DNA of 64,000 bases, from contig JAHHHW010000073.1 in the NCBI GenBank assembly GCA_019359115.1, forward strand, positions 1 to 64,000, in the 5' to 3' direction. Positions 53,014 through 62,419 of the stretch are shown one piece after another; the first letter of the stretch is position 1; every line of letters begins with the position of its first letter. Both the position numbers and the translations under genes were made by a program. The notes beneath the pieces are model-generated. The model searched no databases and was not told the DNA's origin. It worked only from the letters and a program-made list of their open reading frames with translations. This DNA is from Pelatocladus maniniholoensis HA4357-MV3 (GTDB lineage Bacteria > Cyanobacteriota > Cyanobacteriia > Cyanobacteriales > Nostocaceae).

Positions 53014-53553
53014 TCACAATTCAATGATGAAACTATCTCGCAAATGGAAATCAGCCTCTTTTTCTTGATGAATCAACGCCCAGTAACTAACTTCGCCGTC
53101 TTTAGATTTAATAACAGTAGTAATTGCTATTTGAAGTATTTCTTCTAATAAGATGATTTTACTTAAATCCATTTCCAAAACAACCACCAAACTATCAGAT
53201 TGATGCTGGACGTTAAACGGTAAAATTGAAAAGGCTGTTTCCTCTTGCATTCCTTGACGATACCCGTCAAAACGATAAATATTCCAATCTCCAGTTGGAG
53301 AAAGATTGAATTCCCAGTATTTATCTGAGTTTTTAACGCTCAAGAAGAACTCAAAGCAAGTATCTTCCCAAAGTTCATGCTTGCGTTTTGGCGTATTTGA
53401 TGGTGAGGCGATCGCAACTTTTTCTAAATCGCCGGAAAGTACATAGCACAGATTTAGCTGATTAGCATGTCGAGTAATATTACCTGTTATTTTGAAATTA
53501 GGCAGCAACTTGCCATCAACAAAAGGTTGCAGCGAAAATTTTTGGTTATTCAT
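53014..53553 (-). CDS. DOMON-like / carbohydrate-binding (type 9) protein
   Basis: The 179-residue beta-rich protein has 'RKHELWEDTCFEFFLSVKNSDKYWEFNLSPTGDWNIYRFDGYRQGM', the pattern of DOMON-like type-9 carbohydrate-binding domains in cyanobacteria. It has no signal peptide. Its ATG overlaps the stop of the upstream kinase gene (ATGA), so the two are translationally coupled. This supports a joint role with that putative sugar kinase. Confidence 0.75.
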   Translation of the reverse strand: MNNQKFSLQPFVDGKLLPNFKITGNITRHANQLNLCYVLSGDLEKVAIASPSNTPKRKHELWEDTCFEFFLSVKNSDKYWEFNLSPTGDWNIYRFDGYRQGMQEETAFSILPFNVQHQSDSLVVVLEMDLSKIILLEEILQIAITTVIKSKDGEVSYWALIHQEKEADFHLRDSFIIEL

Positions 53554-54668
53554 TTCATATCTTGAATAATTTTGCGAATGTTTGCTTCCTGAGATTCGAT
53601 GCTTTCGGTCAGCTTAAACTGGACAAGCGCCCTTGCTAAGTTGTGTTCTGGGTGCTTGACTTTGAAATACACATTCCCGGCTAAATAGTCAGCAAAAAAC
53701 CGCAGTCCTAATTCAAAGGTGATGAGACGGATCGCGTCGTAGATATAGGTATAGTCATTTTCAGTCAGAAATTCTTTAGCGACACAGAGATATCCTTGGA
53801 GAATTCCCTGACACAATTCTGTATCAAAATAAACTTTTTGCCAGTCTTCTGTTTCTTCTCCAGCAGGATTACAACCGGAGCGCAAACAATCACCAATGTC
53901 GTAATGAACCAGTCCCGGCTTAACGGTGTCGAGGTCGATGACGCTGACTGCTTGTTTAGTACTAGTATCAAACATAACATTATTAATTTTGGGATCGCCA
54001 TGCATCAGACGCAGGGGTAATTTACCTGTAGCTTTAGCATTTTCTAGAACATGGGCAAAAGTTTGGCGATCGCTCACAAACTTTAAGCAATAATTGACTT
54101 CTGGAGATTGACACGGGCTAGTTTTTGCTAAAACTTCGTTGTAGTGTTGCAGGTAAAGCGGCGTAATATGAAAACCTTCGAGGGTGTCAGCGAGTCTTTG
54201 TGGCGGTAAATCACTGATCAGATTATGGAACATCCCCAAAGCGTAACCAATTTCTTTGGCTTGTTCAATATTTTGCATCGTATCAAAAGACTGGGAACCT
54301 GCGATAAAGCTAATCGCCCGCCAGAATGAGCCATTAATATCTCTGCAATAATCTTGATTATCCTTTGTGAATAATACACGCGGCACTTCCCAACGACGAT
54401 TAAGGGGATGAAGTTGTAGCCGATTGCGAACATGCTCAGTGAAAGTACACATATTTTGCATGATCAATTGCGGCTGACGAAATACCTGTGTATTAATGCG
54501 TTGCAGGACAAAATATTTTTCATCTGGAGAATCTAGCGTAACCAAAAAAGTATCATTTATATTACCACTGCCAAATGTTTTAACAGTTCTAACCTTTCCC
54601 TGAAGAGTGAATTGGTTAGCGATATTAATAAGATTGTCTATGTCCTGTGTTTTGAGATAATCGGTCAT
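53550..54668 (-). CDS. APH-fold small-molecule kinase (possible N-acetylhexosamine/sugar kinase)
   Basis: The 372-residue protein has the aminoglycoside-phosphotransferase fold: an N-terminal nucleotide region with 'VKTFGSGNINDTFLV', the catalytic loop 'RLMHGDPKINNVMFD' (H-G-D-x-x-x-x-N), and the metal-binding 'VSVIDLDTVKPGLVHYDIGDCLR'. Among relatives, N-acetylhexosamine 1-kinase (NahK) has this form and size. Coupling to a DOMON-like gene and an AGE-type epimerase about 1.6 kb upstream on the same strand supports a sugar substrate rather than an antibiotic. The substrate is inferred only. Confidence 0.75.
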   Translation of the reverse strand: MTDYLKTQDIDNLINIANQFTLQGKVRTVKTFGSGNINDTFLVTLDSPDEKYFVLQRINTQVFRQPQLIMQNMCTFTEHVRNRLQLHPLNRRWEVPRVLFTKDNQDYCRDINGSFWRAISFIAGSQSFDTMQNIEQAKEIGYALGMFHNLISDLPPQRLADTLEGFHITPLYLQHYNEVLAKTSPCQSPEVNYCLKFVSDRQTFAHVLENAKATGKLPLRLMHGDPKINNVMFDTSTKQAVSVIDLDTVKPGLVHYDIGDCLRSGCNPAGEETEDWQKVYFDTELCQGILQGYLCVAKEFLTENDYTYIYDAIRLITFELGLRFFADYLAGNVYFKVKHPEHNLARALVQFKLTESIESQEANIRKIIQDMK

Positions 54669-55050
54669 CTTCCTGCACTACTCCCCACATAATTGCACAA
54701 AGGCAATAGGGGATATATTAGCGCAAGTTTCACACCAGGTTTATATAAATGTGTTGCAAGTTCAATGATGGCTAATAAAGTCTTTAATTCTTGAAGTTTT
54801 TAACAAAACAAGCAGAGCAACGCCAGATAGTGTGATTGATAACTGTAAAAGAAGACTTATCAAATATGACAATGACCAATAGGAGACTCATAATGGATGA
54901 TGCCAAAAGAGAACGTTTAGAAGCGAAAGGTTGGAAAGTAAGTACTGTTACAGAATTTTTAGAATTATCTCCAGAAGAAACTGCCTTAATCGATATAAAA
55001 CTGGCACTGAGTCAGAGTTTGAAAGAACGTCGGCAAAAATTAATGACGCA

Positions 55051-55239
55051 GGCTGAGTGGGAGCATCCCAATTTTTTCAAAATACCGTAAAGCAAAGGGT
55101 TTAAACCCTTTGCTAATAGCGCAAGTCGTCTGAAGACGACTTCATAAAATCAAACAGTCTGCTGAAGCAGACTTGAACTATGAGACTGCGATTTCAATCG
55201 CAGGCGTTTTTTGAACATTTGGGATGCTCCCGGCTGAGT
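55051..55239. mobile_element. 173-bp MITE-like element with 13-bp TIRs and 8-bp target duplication
   Basis: The element is 55059-55231, with GGGAGCATCCCAA at the left and its exact complement TTGGGATGCTCCC at the right. It is flanked by GGCTGAGT on both sides (55051-55058 and 55232-55239). Similarity of the inner ends continues imperfectly (TTTTTTCAAAA against TGTTCAAAAAA). The interior consists of the multi-hairpin element at 55091-55206. No protein is encoded, so it must be moved by a transposase elsewhere. Confidence 0.9.
55091..55206 (+). repeat. Multi-hairpin modular repeat element, complete copy
   Basis: Stem 1 is AGCAAAGGGTTT/AAACCCTTTGCT (55091-55114). Stem 2 is AAGTCGTC/GACGACTT (55123-55142). 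Stem 3 is AGTCTGC/GCAGACT (55156-55173). Stem 4 is GCGATT/AATCGC (55188-55201), then AGGCG. All stems are perfect. Linkers AATAGCGCA and GAACTATGAGACT match those of the copy at 21946. Confidence 0.9.
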
Positions 55240-55623
55240 TAGCAGCAAAACTCCAGTCTAGTCAACCGCGTATTGCCAAAGCTGAAAATGGTGATGCTTC
55301 TGTATCGATTGAACTATTAGTAAAAGCAATGTTAGCAACAGGTGCTACACCAAAAGATATTGCACAGGCGATCGCTAATGTAGATTATTAATTTAGTGAC
55401 TAGCTAAAGCTTTAACTAGAGCGATCGCACAAAATAGAATCCATATTATCTAAGTTTATTAGTTTTGAGCGCGCTGGCGTTGAGCAATTTGCATCAATAA
55501 AGCATCAGCAAATACAGTCGCAGCTTCTTGGGTCTAATTTCATCACAAAACTCCATTTCGATCAATCTGAGTTTGTAAAAATTTATATACAAAATTATCT
55601 CAATCAGGAATGTGTCTAAATAG

Positions 55624-56214
55624 TCACCCACCAATATCACCCATTGGAAAAATCCGACTCAAATCCAAGAACGCATCTTCAAACCCAGGAATCGCTACTG
55701 ACTCATTCGCCAGAGAAATTTGCTTGATAAGATAATTAAACTTACCTTGAATATTTTGATAAGGCTCTTTGTAACGCTCTAATTGACGAGTATTTAAATC
55801 TATAATCCAATAATTAGAAATTCCGGCTTCTGCGTATAGTTCTAGTTTCTTTGTTTGGTCGTATGTCAATGTAGAATCTGAAATTTCAATGACCAAAAAA
55901 ATATCTTCGGGGTAAGGATGATGAGCCAGATAATCCTCATCTCTTCCGCTTGCAATGACAACATCTGGCTCTGGCTCACTTTGATTTGGTAGTGTAATCG
56001 GATCTTGCCCACGAATGACAGCGCGATCGCCTAAAATTCGATCTAGTTGACGGCACAAAATAGAATTACAAACTGTGTGTGGTCTTCCCTTTGCGGTCAT
56101 TTGGATCAATTCTCCACGAATTAACTCAATGCGATCGCCCTCCTTTAAAAAGCCTAGTTCAATCAACCAATGATATTCGTCAATTGTGAATCGCTTCGGT
56201 GTAACAACATTCAT
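55624..56214 (-). CDS. Uma2 family (DUF820) endonuclease-like protein
   Basis: The 196-residue protein has the cyanobacterial Uma2/DUF820 pattern: 'KRFTIDEYHWLIELGFLKEGDRIELIRGELIQM', 'PNQSEPEPDVVIASG' with the conserved P-D, and 'IFLVIEISDSTLTYDQTKKLELYAEAGISNYWIIDL' with the E-x-S and K-x-x-x-Y residues. The family has a PD-(D/E)xK fold and is present in dozens of copies per filamentous cyanobacterial genome, with unknown function. Confidence 0.92.
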   Translation of the reverse strand: MNVVTPKRFTIDEYHWLIELGFLKEGDRIELIRGELIQMTAKGRPHTVCNSILCRQLDRILGDRAVIRGQDPITLPNQSEPEPDVVIASGRDEDYLAHHPYPEDIFLVIEISDSTLTYDQTKKLELYAEAGISNYWIIDLNTRQLERYKEPYQNIQGKFNYLIKQISLANESVAIPGFEDAFLDLSRIFPMGDIGG

Positions 56215-56245
56215 AGGACACCCATCAGATAAATCTGTTTTTACT

Positions 56246-57421
56246 CTAGCTTTTCAACAGCAGCTCAAATTGTTGCCAACAAAGATACATCGCACGCGGT
56301 ACATGAAAACAGCCTTTCCATTTCCCGCCTTTGAGATGCAAAAGCACTTCCCCACGGCGATTGAGATAACCAAACCACTCACCGTCTTCTGAATCGGCAA
56401 AGTGTGACCAAGCGTAATCATGCATTTTTTGATACCATTGCCAACATACTTCCCGCCCTGTCAAACGATAACCCATCGCTAAGGCAACTAACGATTCTAA
56501 ATGCACCCACCACAGCTTTTGATCCCATTCCAATTGCTGCGGTGGATGACCGTCTGCATCCATAAAATAATACAAGCCGTCATATTCATTATCCCAAGCA
56601 AAATTGAGAATATTTAACACCACATCAACAGCTTGATTAATAGTTTTAGTATCATTTTTACGACGGGCAATGTCCATAATAAACCACATCGCCTCAATAC
56701 CATGACCAGGGTTAATTAATCGTCCCTCAAAACAATCAATATGAGAGCCATCGGGAGCAACACTTTCGTACATTAACCCCTTTTCTTGATCTAAAAAATC
56801 AGTCATCACTTCTTGAACGGTTTGAGCTAGAACATTTTCCAGGATTTCACTAGATAGCAACCATTCCATTTCTAAAGTTAAGTTAGCTAAAATCATTGGC
56901 ACAGCTAAAGATTTCATCGGGCGTGTGCCGGGATAGGTTTTAGTATATTTCCCCTTGGGGTGATCTTTACGCCGCAAAACGTTATTGTAAGCTTGCATTG
57001 CCACATCTTTTGCCCAATCTTCACCAGCAGCAAGAGCATATTGGCTAAATGCCATGGCCGCAAAACAATCAGAAAAAATATTGTAGGGTTGTATGAGTGG
57101 CTCACCTGTACGAGTTAGGGCAAAGTACCAGTTACCATCAACATCTCTACCATGTTGGGCGAGAAAATTAGCACCATTGCGAGCAATATTTAACCAATTT
57201 TCGCGTTTTTCTAGCTGATTGCAAAGCATCGAAAAAGTCCACACTTGGCGATTTTGCAACCAAATGAATTTGTCTGTATCGTAAATTTTACCCTCGCGAT
57301 CCAGGCAGGTAAAATAGCCGCCGTACTCCGAATCCAAGGAATGTTTTTCCCAAAAAGGAAGTACATTGTTAAAAAGTGTGTTTTTGTAAAGTTCTGCTAA
57401 GGCTTGCAATTCATACTCCAT
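56246..57421 (-). CDS. N-acylglucosamine 2-epimerase (AGE) family protein
   Basis: From the ATG at 57421 (AGGAGA at a proper distance) the protein is 391 residues. The (alpha/alpha)6-barrel family is recognisable by '[49 protein letters not shown]', '[21 protein letters not shown]' with the catalytic His, and '[16 protein letters not shown]' with the second His. In cyanobacteria this enzyme interconverts N-acetylglucosamine and N-acetylmannosamine or acts as a cellobiose-type epimerase. A putative sugar kinase lies about 1.6 kb downstream on the same strand. Confidence 0.9.
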   Translation of the reverse strand: MEYELQALAELYKNTLFNNVLPFWEKHSLDSEYGGYFTCLDREGKIYDTDKFIWLQNRQVWTFSMLCNQLEKRENWLNIARNGANFLAQHGRDVDGNWYFALTRTGEPLIQPYNIFSDCFAAMAFSQYALAAGEDWAKDVAMQAYNNVLRRKDHPKGKYTKTYPGTRPMKSLAVPMILANLTLEMEWLLSSEILENVLAQTVQEVMTDFLDQEKGLMYESVAPDGSHIDCFEGRLINPGHGIEAMWFIMDIARRKNDTKTINQAVDVVLNILNFAWDNEYDGLYYFMDADGHPPQQLEWDQKLWWVHLESLVALAMGYRLTGREVCWQWYQKMHDYAWSHFADSEDGEWFGYLNRRGEVLLHLKGGKWKGCFHVPRAMYLCWQQFELLLKS

Positions 57422-57571
57422 AAATTTCTTCTCCTTGTGTGCCAAAACCAACAGCGTTAATTATCACCTCGCTAGGGATGGAGTACAAGGGTTATGATGA
57501 CTTAATTGTCGCGCCAAATAGCAACAAATTGCTACATTGATAGATATTTGGGATAATCTCTTATTCCCTGT

Positions 57572-59803
57572 TTGCACCATCTACCAAATTCTGGCTATAG
57601 CCACCAAACCGTGATTACACTATTCAGAAAACTCCGCACTACTTTAGCAACCAAAGATAGGGGTTCTCAGGACACCACTACTAGAAATTGGCTGCAAACT
57701 ATTTTTATTACCAGTGTCGGAGTTAGTGTTTTAGTACTAGGAGTTCGCCATCTGAAATGGTTGCAAACTTGGGAATTGAGTGCTTATGACCAAATGATAC
57801 GGCTACGCCCTACTGAAAAACCAGATCCTCATCTGTTAATAGTTAGTGTCACTGAAGAGGATTTGGGATCACAAGATTTTTCCCTACCAGATAACATTAT
57901 TAATCGGCTATTAGTTAAAATTCAGTCTTATCAACCGCGTGTCATTGGATTAAGTATTGATCGTTCCAAACAGAAAAACTTAGGGGCTGGTCTTTCCAAT
58001 CTAGATAATGTTATCACTTACTGCACATTCAGCAGTATGGGCAGTCCAGAAATTCCACCACCACCAAATTTCCCCAAAGATCAAGTCGGCTTTAGTGATG
58101 TGATTTCTGACGATGAAGATGTGATTGTGCGTCGTAGTTTGTTATTTGCTGGTTCCAATGACAAAAAATGTCAAACACGATTTTCTTTTGCTGCTCTATT
58201 AGCGATTAATTACCTAGAAAGACAAGGTATTAAATCTCGTTTCCCTGATCGAGACCATTTTTATTTAGGTAAAACTCTGTTTCCACGTTTATCAGAAGAT
58301 GCGGGTGGCTATGAAAACATAGACGCGGCAGGTTATCAAATTCTACTAAATTACCGTGACCCGTCTCAATTTGCCAAACAAGTCACTCTCACACAAGTTT
58401 TAGAGAACCAGGTAGATCCCAATTGGATCAAAGATCATCTCGTCATTATTGGTACTACTGCTCGTAGTGTTCATCCAGGCTTTTATACACCCTACAGTGG
58501 TTCAGCTAAGTATCCGTCGAGGATAGCACCTGTATTTATTCATGCACAGGTAGCAAGTCAGATTATCAGTACAGTATTGAGCGATCGCCACCTAATTTGG
58601 TATTTACCAAACTGGGCTGAAGCTGTTTGGGTGTGGGGATGGTCGATAGTGGGTGGTGTTTTAGCATGGCAGCTAAGATATCCTATGCGTCTGGGTTTGG
58701 CTGGTAGTGTATCTTTGGGTAGTTTAGTGGGTGTTTGCTATTTGCTATTTTTACAAGGGGCATGGTTGCCAGTTATACCGCCTGCTGTGGCTTTGGTGTT
58801 GAGTGGTGTGAGTGTGATGGCTTACAGTACATACCAAACTCAACAACATACTAAAGTAATTATTTTACAAGTTGAAAAACAAAAAGAAGCAATAGAACAA
58901 TTAAATACACTTTTAAAAGAAACAACACACATTTATGACAAACATGTTCATTCTGACACCACAGGTGATAACACAGAAAAAGTCACTGGTGATTTTCTTT
59001 TAGGTGGACGTTATCAGATTCATAAAGTACTTGGTTCGGGTGGATTTGGTTGTACTTATTTAGCAAAAGATACCCAGCGTCCAGGTAATCCAATTTGTGT
59101 TGTCAAACAACTAATGCCAGCCCGACGAGATACCAGATTTCTGCAAGTTGCAAGAAGATTATTTGACGCAGAAGCAGATATTTTAGAAGTTTTAGGTAAA
59201 CATCATCAAATTCCAGAATTGTTGGCATATTTTGAAGAGAATAACGAATTTTATTTAGTACAAGAATATATTTCAGGACATGCCCTAAGTGATGAATTAC
59301 CACCTCATCAAAACATCAAAACTGAATCTGATCTCATCGAGATGTTGAAAGGAGTATTAGAAGTTTTGGTATTTGTTCACGAACATCGTGTGATTCATCG
59401 GGATATCAAACCGAGTAATATTATTAGATCTGATACAGATAATCGCTTAGTGCTAATTGATTTTGGCGCAGTGAAAATGATGCAGCCAAAATCTAGTGAA
59501 CAAACCGAATTAGCTACAGTAGCCATTGGTACAAGGGGTTATGCACCACCAGAACAATTTGCTGGTCATCCTCGATTATCCAGTGATATTTATGCTTTGG
59601 GGATGATTGCTATTCAATCAATTACCGGAATACCACCACACCAACTGCATCCTCACCCTGAAACTGGTACTGTGGAATGGCGACATGGTGTAAAAGTTAG
59701 CGATAAATTAGCAGAAATTTTGGATAAAATGGTACGCTATCACTTTAGCGATCGCTATCACTCTGCAACTGAAGTCCTCCAAGATTTGAAAAAAATTGAA
59801 TAA
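57572..59803 (+). CDS. CHASE2-domain serine/threonine protein kinase
   Basis: The protein is 743 residues from a TTG at 57572; the true start is uncertain and may be slightly later. A membrane helix lies at about 48-65. A periplasmic CHASE2 sensor (about 70-335) shows 'AYDQMIRLRPTEKPDPHLLIVSVTEEDL', and helices at about 345-430 return to the cytoplasm. The kinase domain (about 478-743) has LGSGGFGCTYLAKD, Lys in CVVKQLM, HRDIKPSNII, 'LIDFGAVKMM' and 'IGTRGYAPPEQFAGHPRLSSDIYALG'. All catalytic residues are present. It phosphorylates proteins on Ser/Thr in response to an extracellular cue. Confidence 0.9.
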   Translation: MHHLPNSGYSHQTVITLFRKLRTTLATKDRGSQDTTTRNWLQTIFITSVGVSVLVLGVRHLKWLQTWELSAYDQMIRLRPTEKPDPHLLIVSVTEEDLGSQDFSLPDNIINRLLVKIQSYQPRVIGLSIDRSKQKNLGAGLSNLDNVITYCTFSSMGSPEIPPPPNFPKDQVGFSDVISDDEDVIVRRSLLFAGSNDKKCQTRFSFAALLAINYLERQGIKSRFPDRDHFYLGKTLFPRLSEDAGGYENIDAAGYQILLNYRDPSQFAKQVTLTQVLENQVDPNWIKDHLVIIGTTARSVHPGFYTPYSGSAKYPSRIAPVFIHAQVASQIISTVLSDRHLIWYLPNWAEAVWVWGWSIVGGVLAWQLRYPMRLGLAGSVSLGSLVGVCYLLFLQGAWLPVIPPAVALVLSGVSVMAYSTYQTQQHTKVIILQVEKQKEAIEQLNTLLKETTHIYDKHVHSDTTGDNTEKVTGDFLLGGRYQIHKVLGSGGFGCTYLAKDTQRPGNPICVVKQLMPARRDTRFLQVARRLFDAEADILEVLGKHHQIPELLAYFEENNEFYLVQEYISGHALSDELPPHQNIKTESDLIEMLKGVLEVLVFVHEHRVIHRDIKPSNIIRSDTDNRLVLIDFGAVKMMQPKSSEQTELATVAIGTRGYAPPEQFAGHPRLSSDIYALGMIAIQSITGIPPHQLHPHPETGTVEWRHGVKVSDKLAEILDKMVRYHFSDRYHSATEVLQDLKKIE

Positions 59804-59832
59804 TTTTCTTGTTGGTTAAAGTTGGTTAGTGG

Positions 59833-60783
59833 TTAGTTCTCCCCCTTGTCTTTGTCTGCCTTGTTTCCCATGTCCCCTCCTTTCCCAACTTCCCTCTCCA
59901 CCATCTGCCACGCCAACTTCGCTGCACCAAGCATTCCCGCAGCATTACCTAATTCGGCTGGTAAGATTTGTAAATCTAGGCGAGATGTAGGTAAAACTCG
60001 TTTCTCTATTTCCGCTTTGGCTGCTGGTAGAAAAAAGTTAGCGCTAGCACTAACACCACCACCAATGACGATCGCTTGTGGTGTCAGTACGTAAATCAAA
60101 CTTGTTAAACCAATACCTAAATATCTACCGTATTCTTGCCAAAAAATTAAGGCGTCCTTGTCTCCAGCTTTTGCCAAAACGCTTAATTCTGAAGGTTCTT
60201 TTCCCGTGCAGCGACGAATTGCTGTAATTGAAACATGCTGTTCTAACGAACCTTTGTTACCACTCTTACATAGGTGTCCATCTGGATTAAATGTGATTAA
60301 ACCCAATTCCCCAGCAGCACCATAATGACCAACAAATAATTTACCATCAATAAAAATTGCCCCACCAACACCAGTCCCCAAAGTCAACAAAATGAAATTT
60401 TGAAAGTGGCGACCACTTCCTAACCAAGCTTCTCCCAAACCTGCACAATTGGCGTCATTATCAAGAATAGTTGGTTTGCCTATTTTCGCTTCTAAAGCCT
60501 CTGCCAAAGGAACATCAACCCATCCTGGCAAGTTAATAGCTAATTTGGCAATGCGCCTAGTTGCATCCGCAGGACCGGGAGTACCAACACCAATAGCAAT
60601 AGCTTGGTTGAGTGGATCTAATTGGGCGATCGCATCCACCATTGTTACTATCACCGCTTCTGGAGTTGCTGGTTGGGGAGTCGCTACAGTCAAGGATTTT
60701 AGGCAAGTACCATCAACCGTAAATCGTCCCAGTTTAATTGCTGTTCCCCCCAAGTCAATACCAATTACTTCTGCTCCCACCAC
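59833..60783 (-). CDS. ROK-family sugar kinase (glucokinase-like)
   Basis: The 316-residue protein starts with GTG. It has the ATP-binding GIDLGGTAIKLG, the catalytic 'ILDNDANCAGLGEAWLG' (Asp base), 'LTLGTGVGGAIFIDG' and 'HYGAAGELGLITF'. The ROK zinc motif, normally C-x-C-G-x2-G-C-x-E, is degenerate here ('HLCKSGNKGSLEQ', one Cys left), so zinc binding is doubtful. It probably phosphorylates glucose or a related hexose. The last about 20 residues (VGKGGDMGNKADKDKGEN) come from repeat-like DNA at the stop. Confidence 0.88.
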   Translation of the reverse strand: MVGAEVIGIDLGGTAIKLGRFTVDGTCLKSLTVATPQPATPEAVIVTMVDAIAQLDPLNQAIAIGVGTPGPADATRRIAKLAINLPGWVDVPLAEALEAKIGKPTILDNDANCAGLGEAWLGSGRHFQNFILLTLGTGVGGAIFIDGKLFVGHYGAAGELGLITFNPDGHLCKSGNKGSLEQHVSITAIRRCTGKEPSELSVLAKAGDKDALIFWQEYGRYLGIGLTSLIYVLTPQAIVIGGGVSASANFFLPAAKAEIEKRVLPTSRLDLQILPAELGNAAGMLGAAKLAWQMVEREVGKGGDMGNKADKDKGEN

Positions 60784-60833
60784 ATTTATCTCATAAGTTA
60801 TTGTTAGTAGTTAATTGTCCAAACAACAAGTAA

Positions 60834-61031
60834 CTATCTATAATTACTATTTTTCTGAATAATTTCACTCGCGTATGGTGTAGATCGAGTTACATACATC
60901 ACTGGAGTTGAACCCAAATTTGCTTGTACCTGCCAAGATGTAACTGGCGCACCTCGTAAAATACCAGCCAAAGCAACGGAAAGCATAAAACCGCCAGCAG
61001 TAGCAGCAACTAAAGAAAGTTTATCGTTCAT
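60834..61031 (-). CDS. Small hypothetical membrane protein
   Basis: The 65-residue protein has a hydrophobic N-terminal segment (about 5-26, 'LSLVAATAGGFMLSVALAGIL') and a short polar tail ending 'RSTPYASEIIQKNSNYR'. It could be a single-span membrane protein or have a cleaved signal. I do not recognise a family. It lies 50 bases upstream of the ROK gene on the same strand and may be co-transcribed. Confidence 0.55.
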   Translation of the reverse strand: MNDKLSLVAATAGGFMLSVALAGILRGAPVTSWQVQANLGSTPVMYVTRSTPYASEIIQKNSNYR

Positions 61032-61270
61032 ACAAATTTCTCATTAAATATAAAAGGACTAGTACAACAAGGCAAAAGTAAAAAGTAAAAAGGCAAAAGA
61101 AAGAAAGCTTATTTTATAGGCTTTTCAGCCATTTTTAATGGTAGCTTTATTTCCGCCGACCTGTACTAGGGATCGGAGATAAGGGGTAATGGGGATTGGG
61201 GAAAAGGGATTGGGGATTTGCTTATTTTCCCTTGTCCCTGATCCGTGATCCCCAATTCCCGATCCCTTAA

Positions 61271-62167
61271 CTATTTCCGGATTCCATTTTCTTTCCTCAA
61301 ACGAGGATTGACAAATTCGTTTAACCCCTCACCTAGTAGTGATAACCCTACAACCATGAATGTTAAACCTAAGCCGGGGAAGAGGGTAGTCCACCAAATA
61401 CCTGTGGGTAGTGCTTCCAAAGCTTGTTTTAAGTCACGTCCCCATTCTGGGACTTCTTCGGGTAATCCTAAACCTAAAAAGCCCAAACCACCCAAAACTA
61501 AAATTGCATCGGCGGCGTTGAGAGTGAAGAGTACGGGTACGCTTTGAATAACATTAAAAAAGAGATAGCGAGAAAGTACTTGCCAAGTATTAGCACCGAT
61601 CGCTTGGGCTGCTTCTATATATACTTCTGTTTTGACGCTTACCGTATGATTACGAACAACGCGGTAATATTGGGGAATATAAGCAATACTAATGGCGATC
61701 GCAGCATTTAATATTCCCCGTCCCACCACAAACGCTAGTGTTACCGAAAGCAATAACCCCGGTAGCGTATAGATGCTATCCATTAGGAATAGCAAAGTTT
61801 TATCCAATCTACCGCCAACATAGCCACTTACCATCCCCAAAGGTACACCCACAACCATACTTAATGCTGTTGCGAGCAAAACTACTTGCAATGCTGCTTG
61901 GATACCAAATATTGTGCGTGAGAAGACATCATAACCAAGACGACTAGTACCAAACCAATGCTTGGCTGAAGGTGGACTATGAATGGGGTTACTCAAGAAA
62001 TCTGTGGGATCTTGTAACCATCCCCAAGCCTGAAATACAGGAGCAAATAATGCTAGAGATATGAATATGCTGCTAATCACTAAGCCCACAATCATTAGTT
62101 TTTGTGAAAGATTAGGACTTTTAGCAAAATTTAAAAATCTTGGCAGTTGAGTTTTTACAACAGTCAT
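61271..62167 (-). CDS. ABC transporter permease, DppC/OppC type
   Basis: The 298-residue protein has an N-terminal helix, the family segment 'HWFGTSRLGYDVFSRTIFGIQAALQVVLLATALSMVVGVPLGMVSGYVGG', and the binding-protein-dependent transport motif 'EAAQAIGANTWQVLSRYLFFNVIQSVP' (EAA loop). Several helices are typical of DppC. It would form the channel of a peptide or nickel/oligopeptide importer with a DppB-type partner, which is not in the window. The preceding region towards 62420 holds only STRR-like sequence. Confidence 0.92.
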   Translation of the reverse strand: MTVVKTQLPRFLNFAKSPNLSQKLMIVGLVISSIFISLALFAPVFQAWGWLQDPTDFLSNPIHSPPSAKHWFGTSRLGYDVFSRTIFGIQAALQVVLLATALSMVVGVPLGMVSGYVGGRLDKTLLFLMDSIYTLPGLLLSVTLAFVVGRGILNAAIAISIAYIPQYYRVVRNHTVSVKTEVYIEAAQAIGANTWQVLSRYLFFNVIQSVPVLFTLNAADAILVLGGLGFLGLGLPEEVPEWGRDLKQALEALPTGIWWTTLFPGLGLTFMVVGLSLLGEGLNEFVNPRLRKENGIRK

Positions 62168-62419
62168 AGGTTTGGAAAAGACGCACCATGACGCGTCTGA
62201 AAAATCAGATTTGAGTTATGAGTTTTGGGGTTTGAGGGCAGTTTTGTCAAGCATAAAGTTGGATCAGTTAATGAAGTGTAACTTTTTGATCAAGCTCTTC
62301 GGGGAGGGAACGGAGAACGGGGATTAGGTAAAGCATCATTATTCATGAATGGATAATATCCGGTTGCCTGTTCCCTTTTAAAACATTTTTTTGCTCAATT
62401 CGGGAATGCGATCGCTCTC

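Larger units (their letters stand above)
54893..55391 (+). pseudogene. Small Xre-type HTH gene split by a MITE-like insertion
   Basis: The gene starts at the ATG 54893 (AGGAG upstream) and reads 'MDDAKRERLEAKGWKVSTVTEFLELSPEE...SQSLKERRQKLMTQAE'. Inserted DNA then diverts the frame to a stop at 55088-55090. After the insert it resumes 'LAAKLQSSQPRIAKAENGDASVSIELLVKAMLATGATPKDIAQAIANVDY' and stops at 55389-55391. Removing the 173-bp element and one 8-bp duplication (181 bases) rejoins both parts in frame into a 105-residue HTH protein. This family is the antitoxin/regulator partner of RelE-like toxins in cyanobacteria; no toxin gene is visible nearby. Confidence 0.85.
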
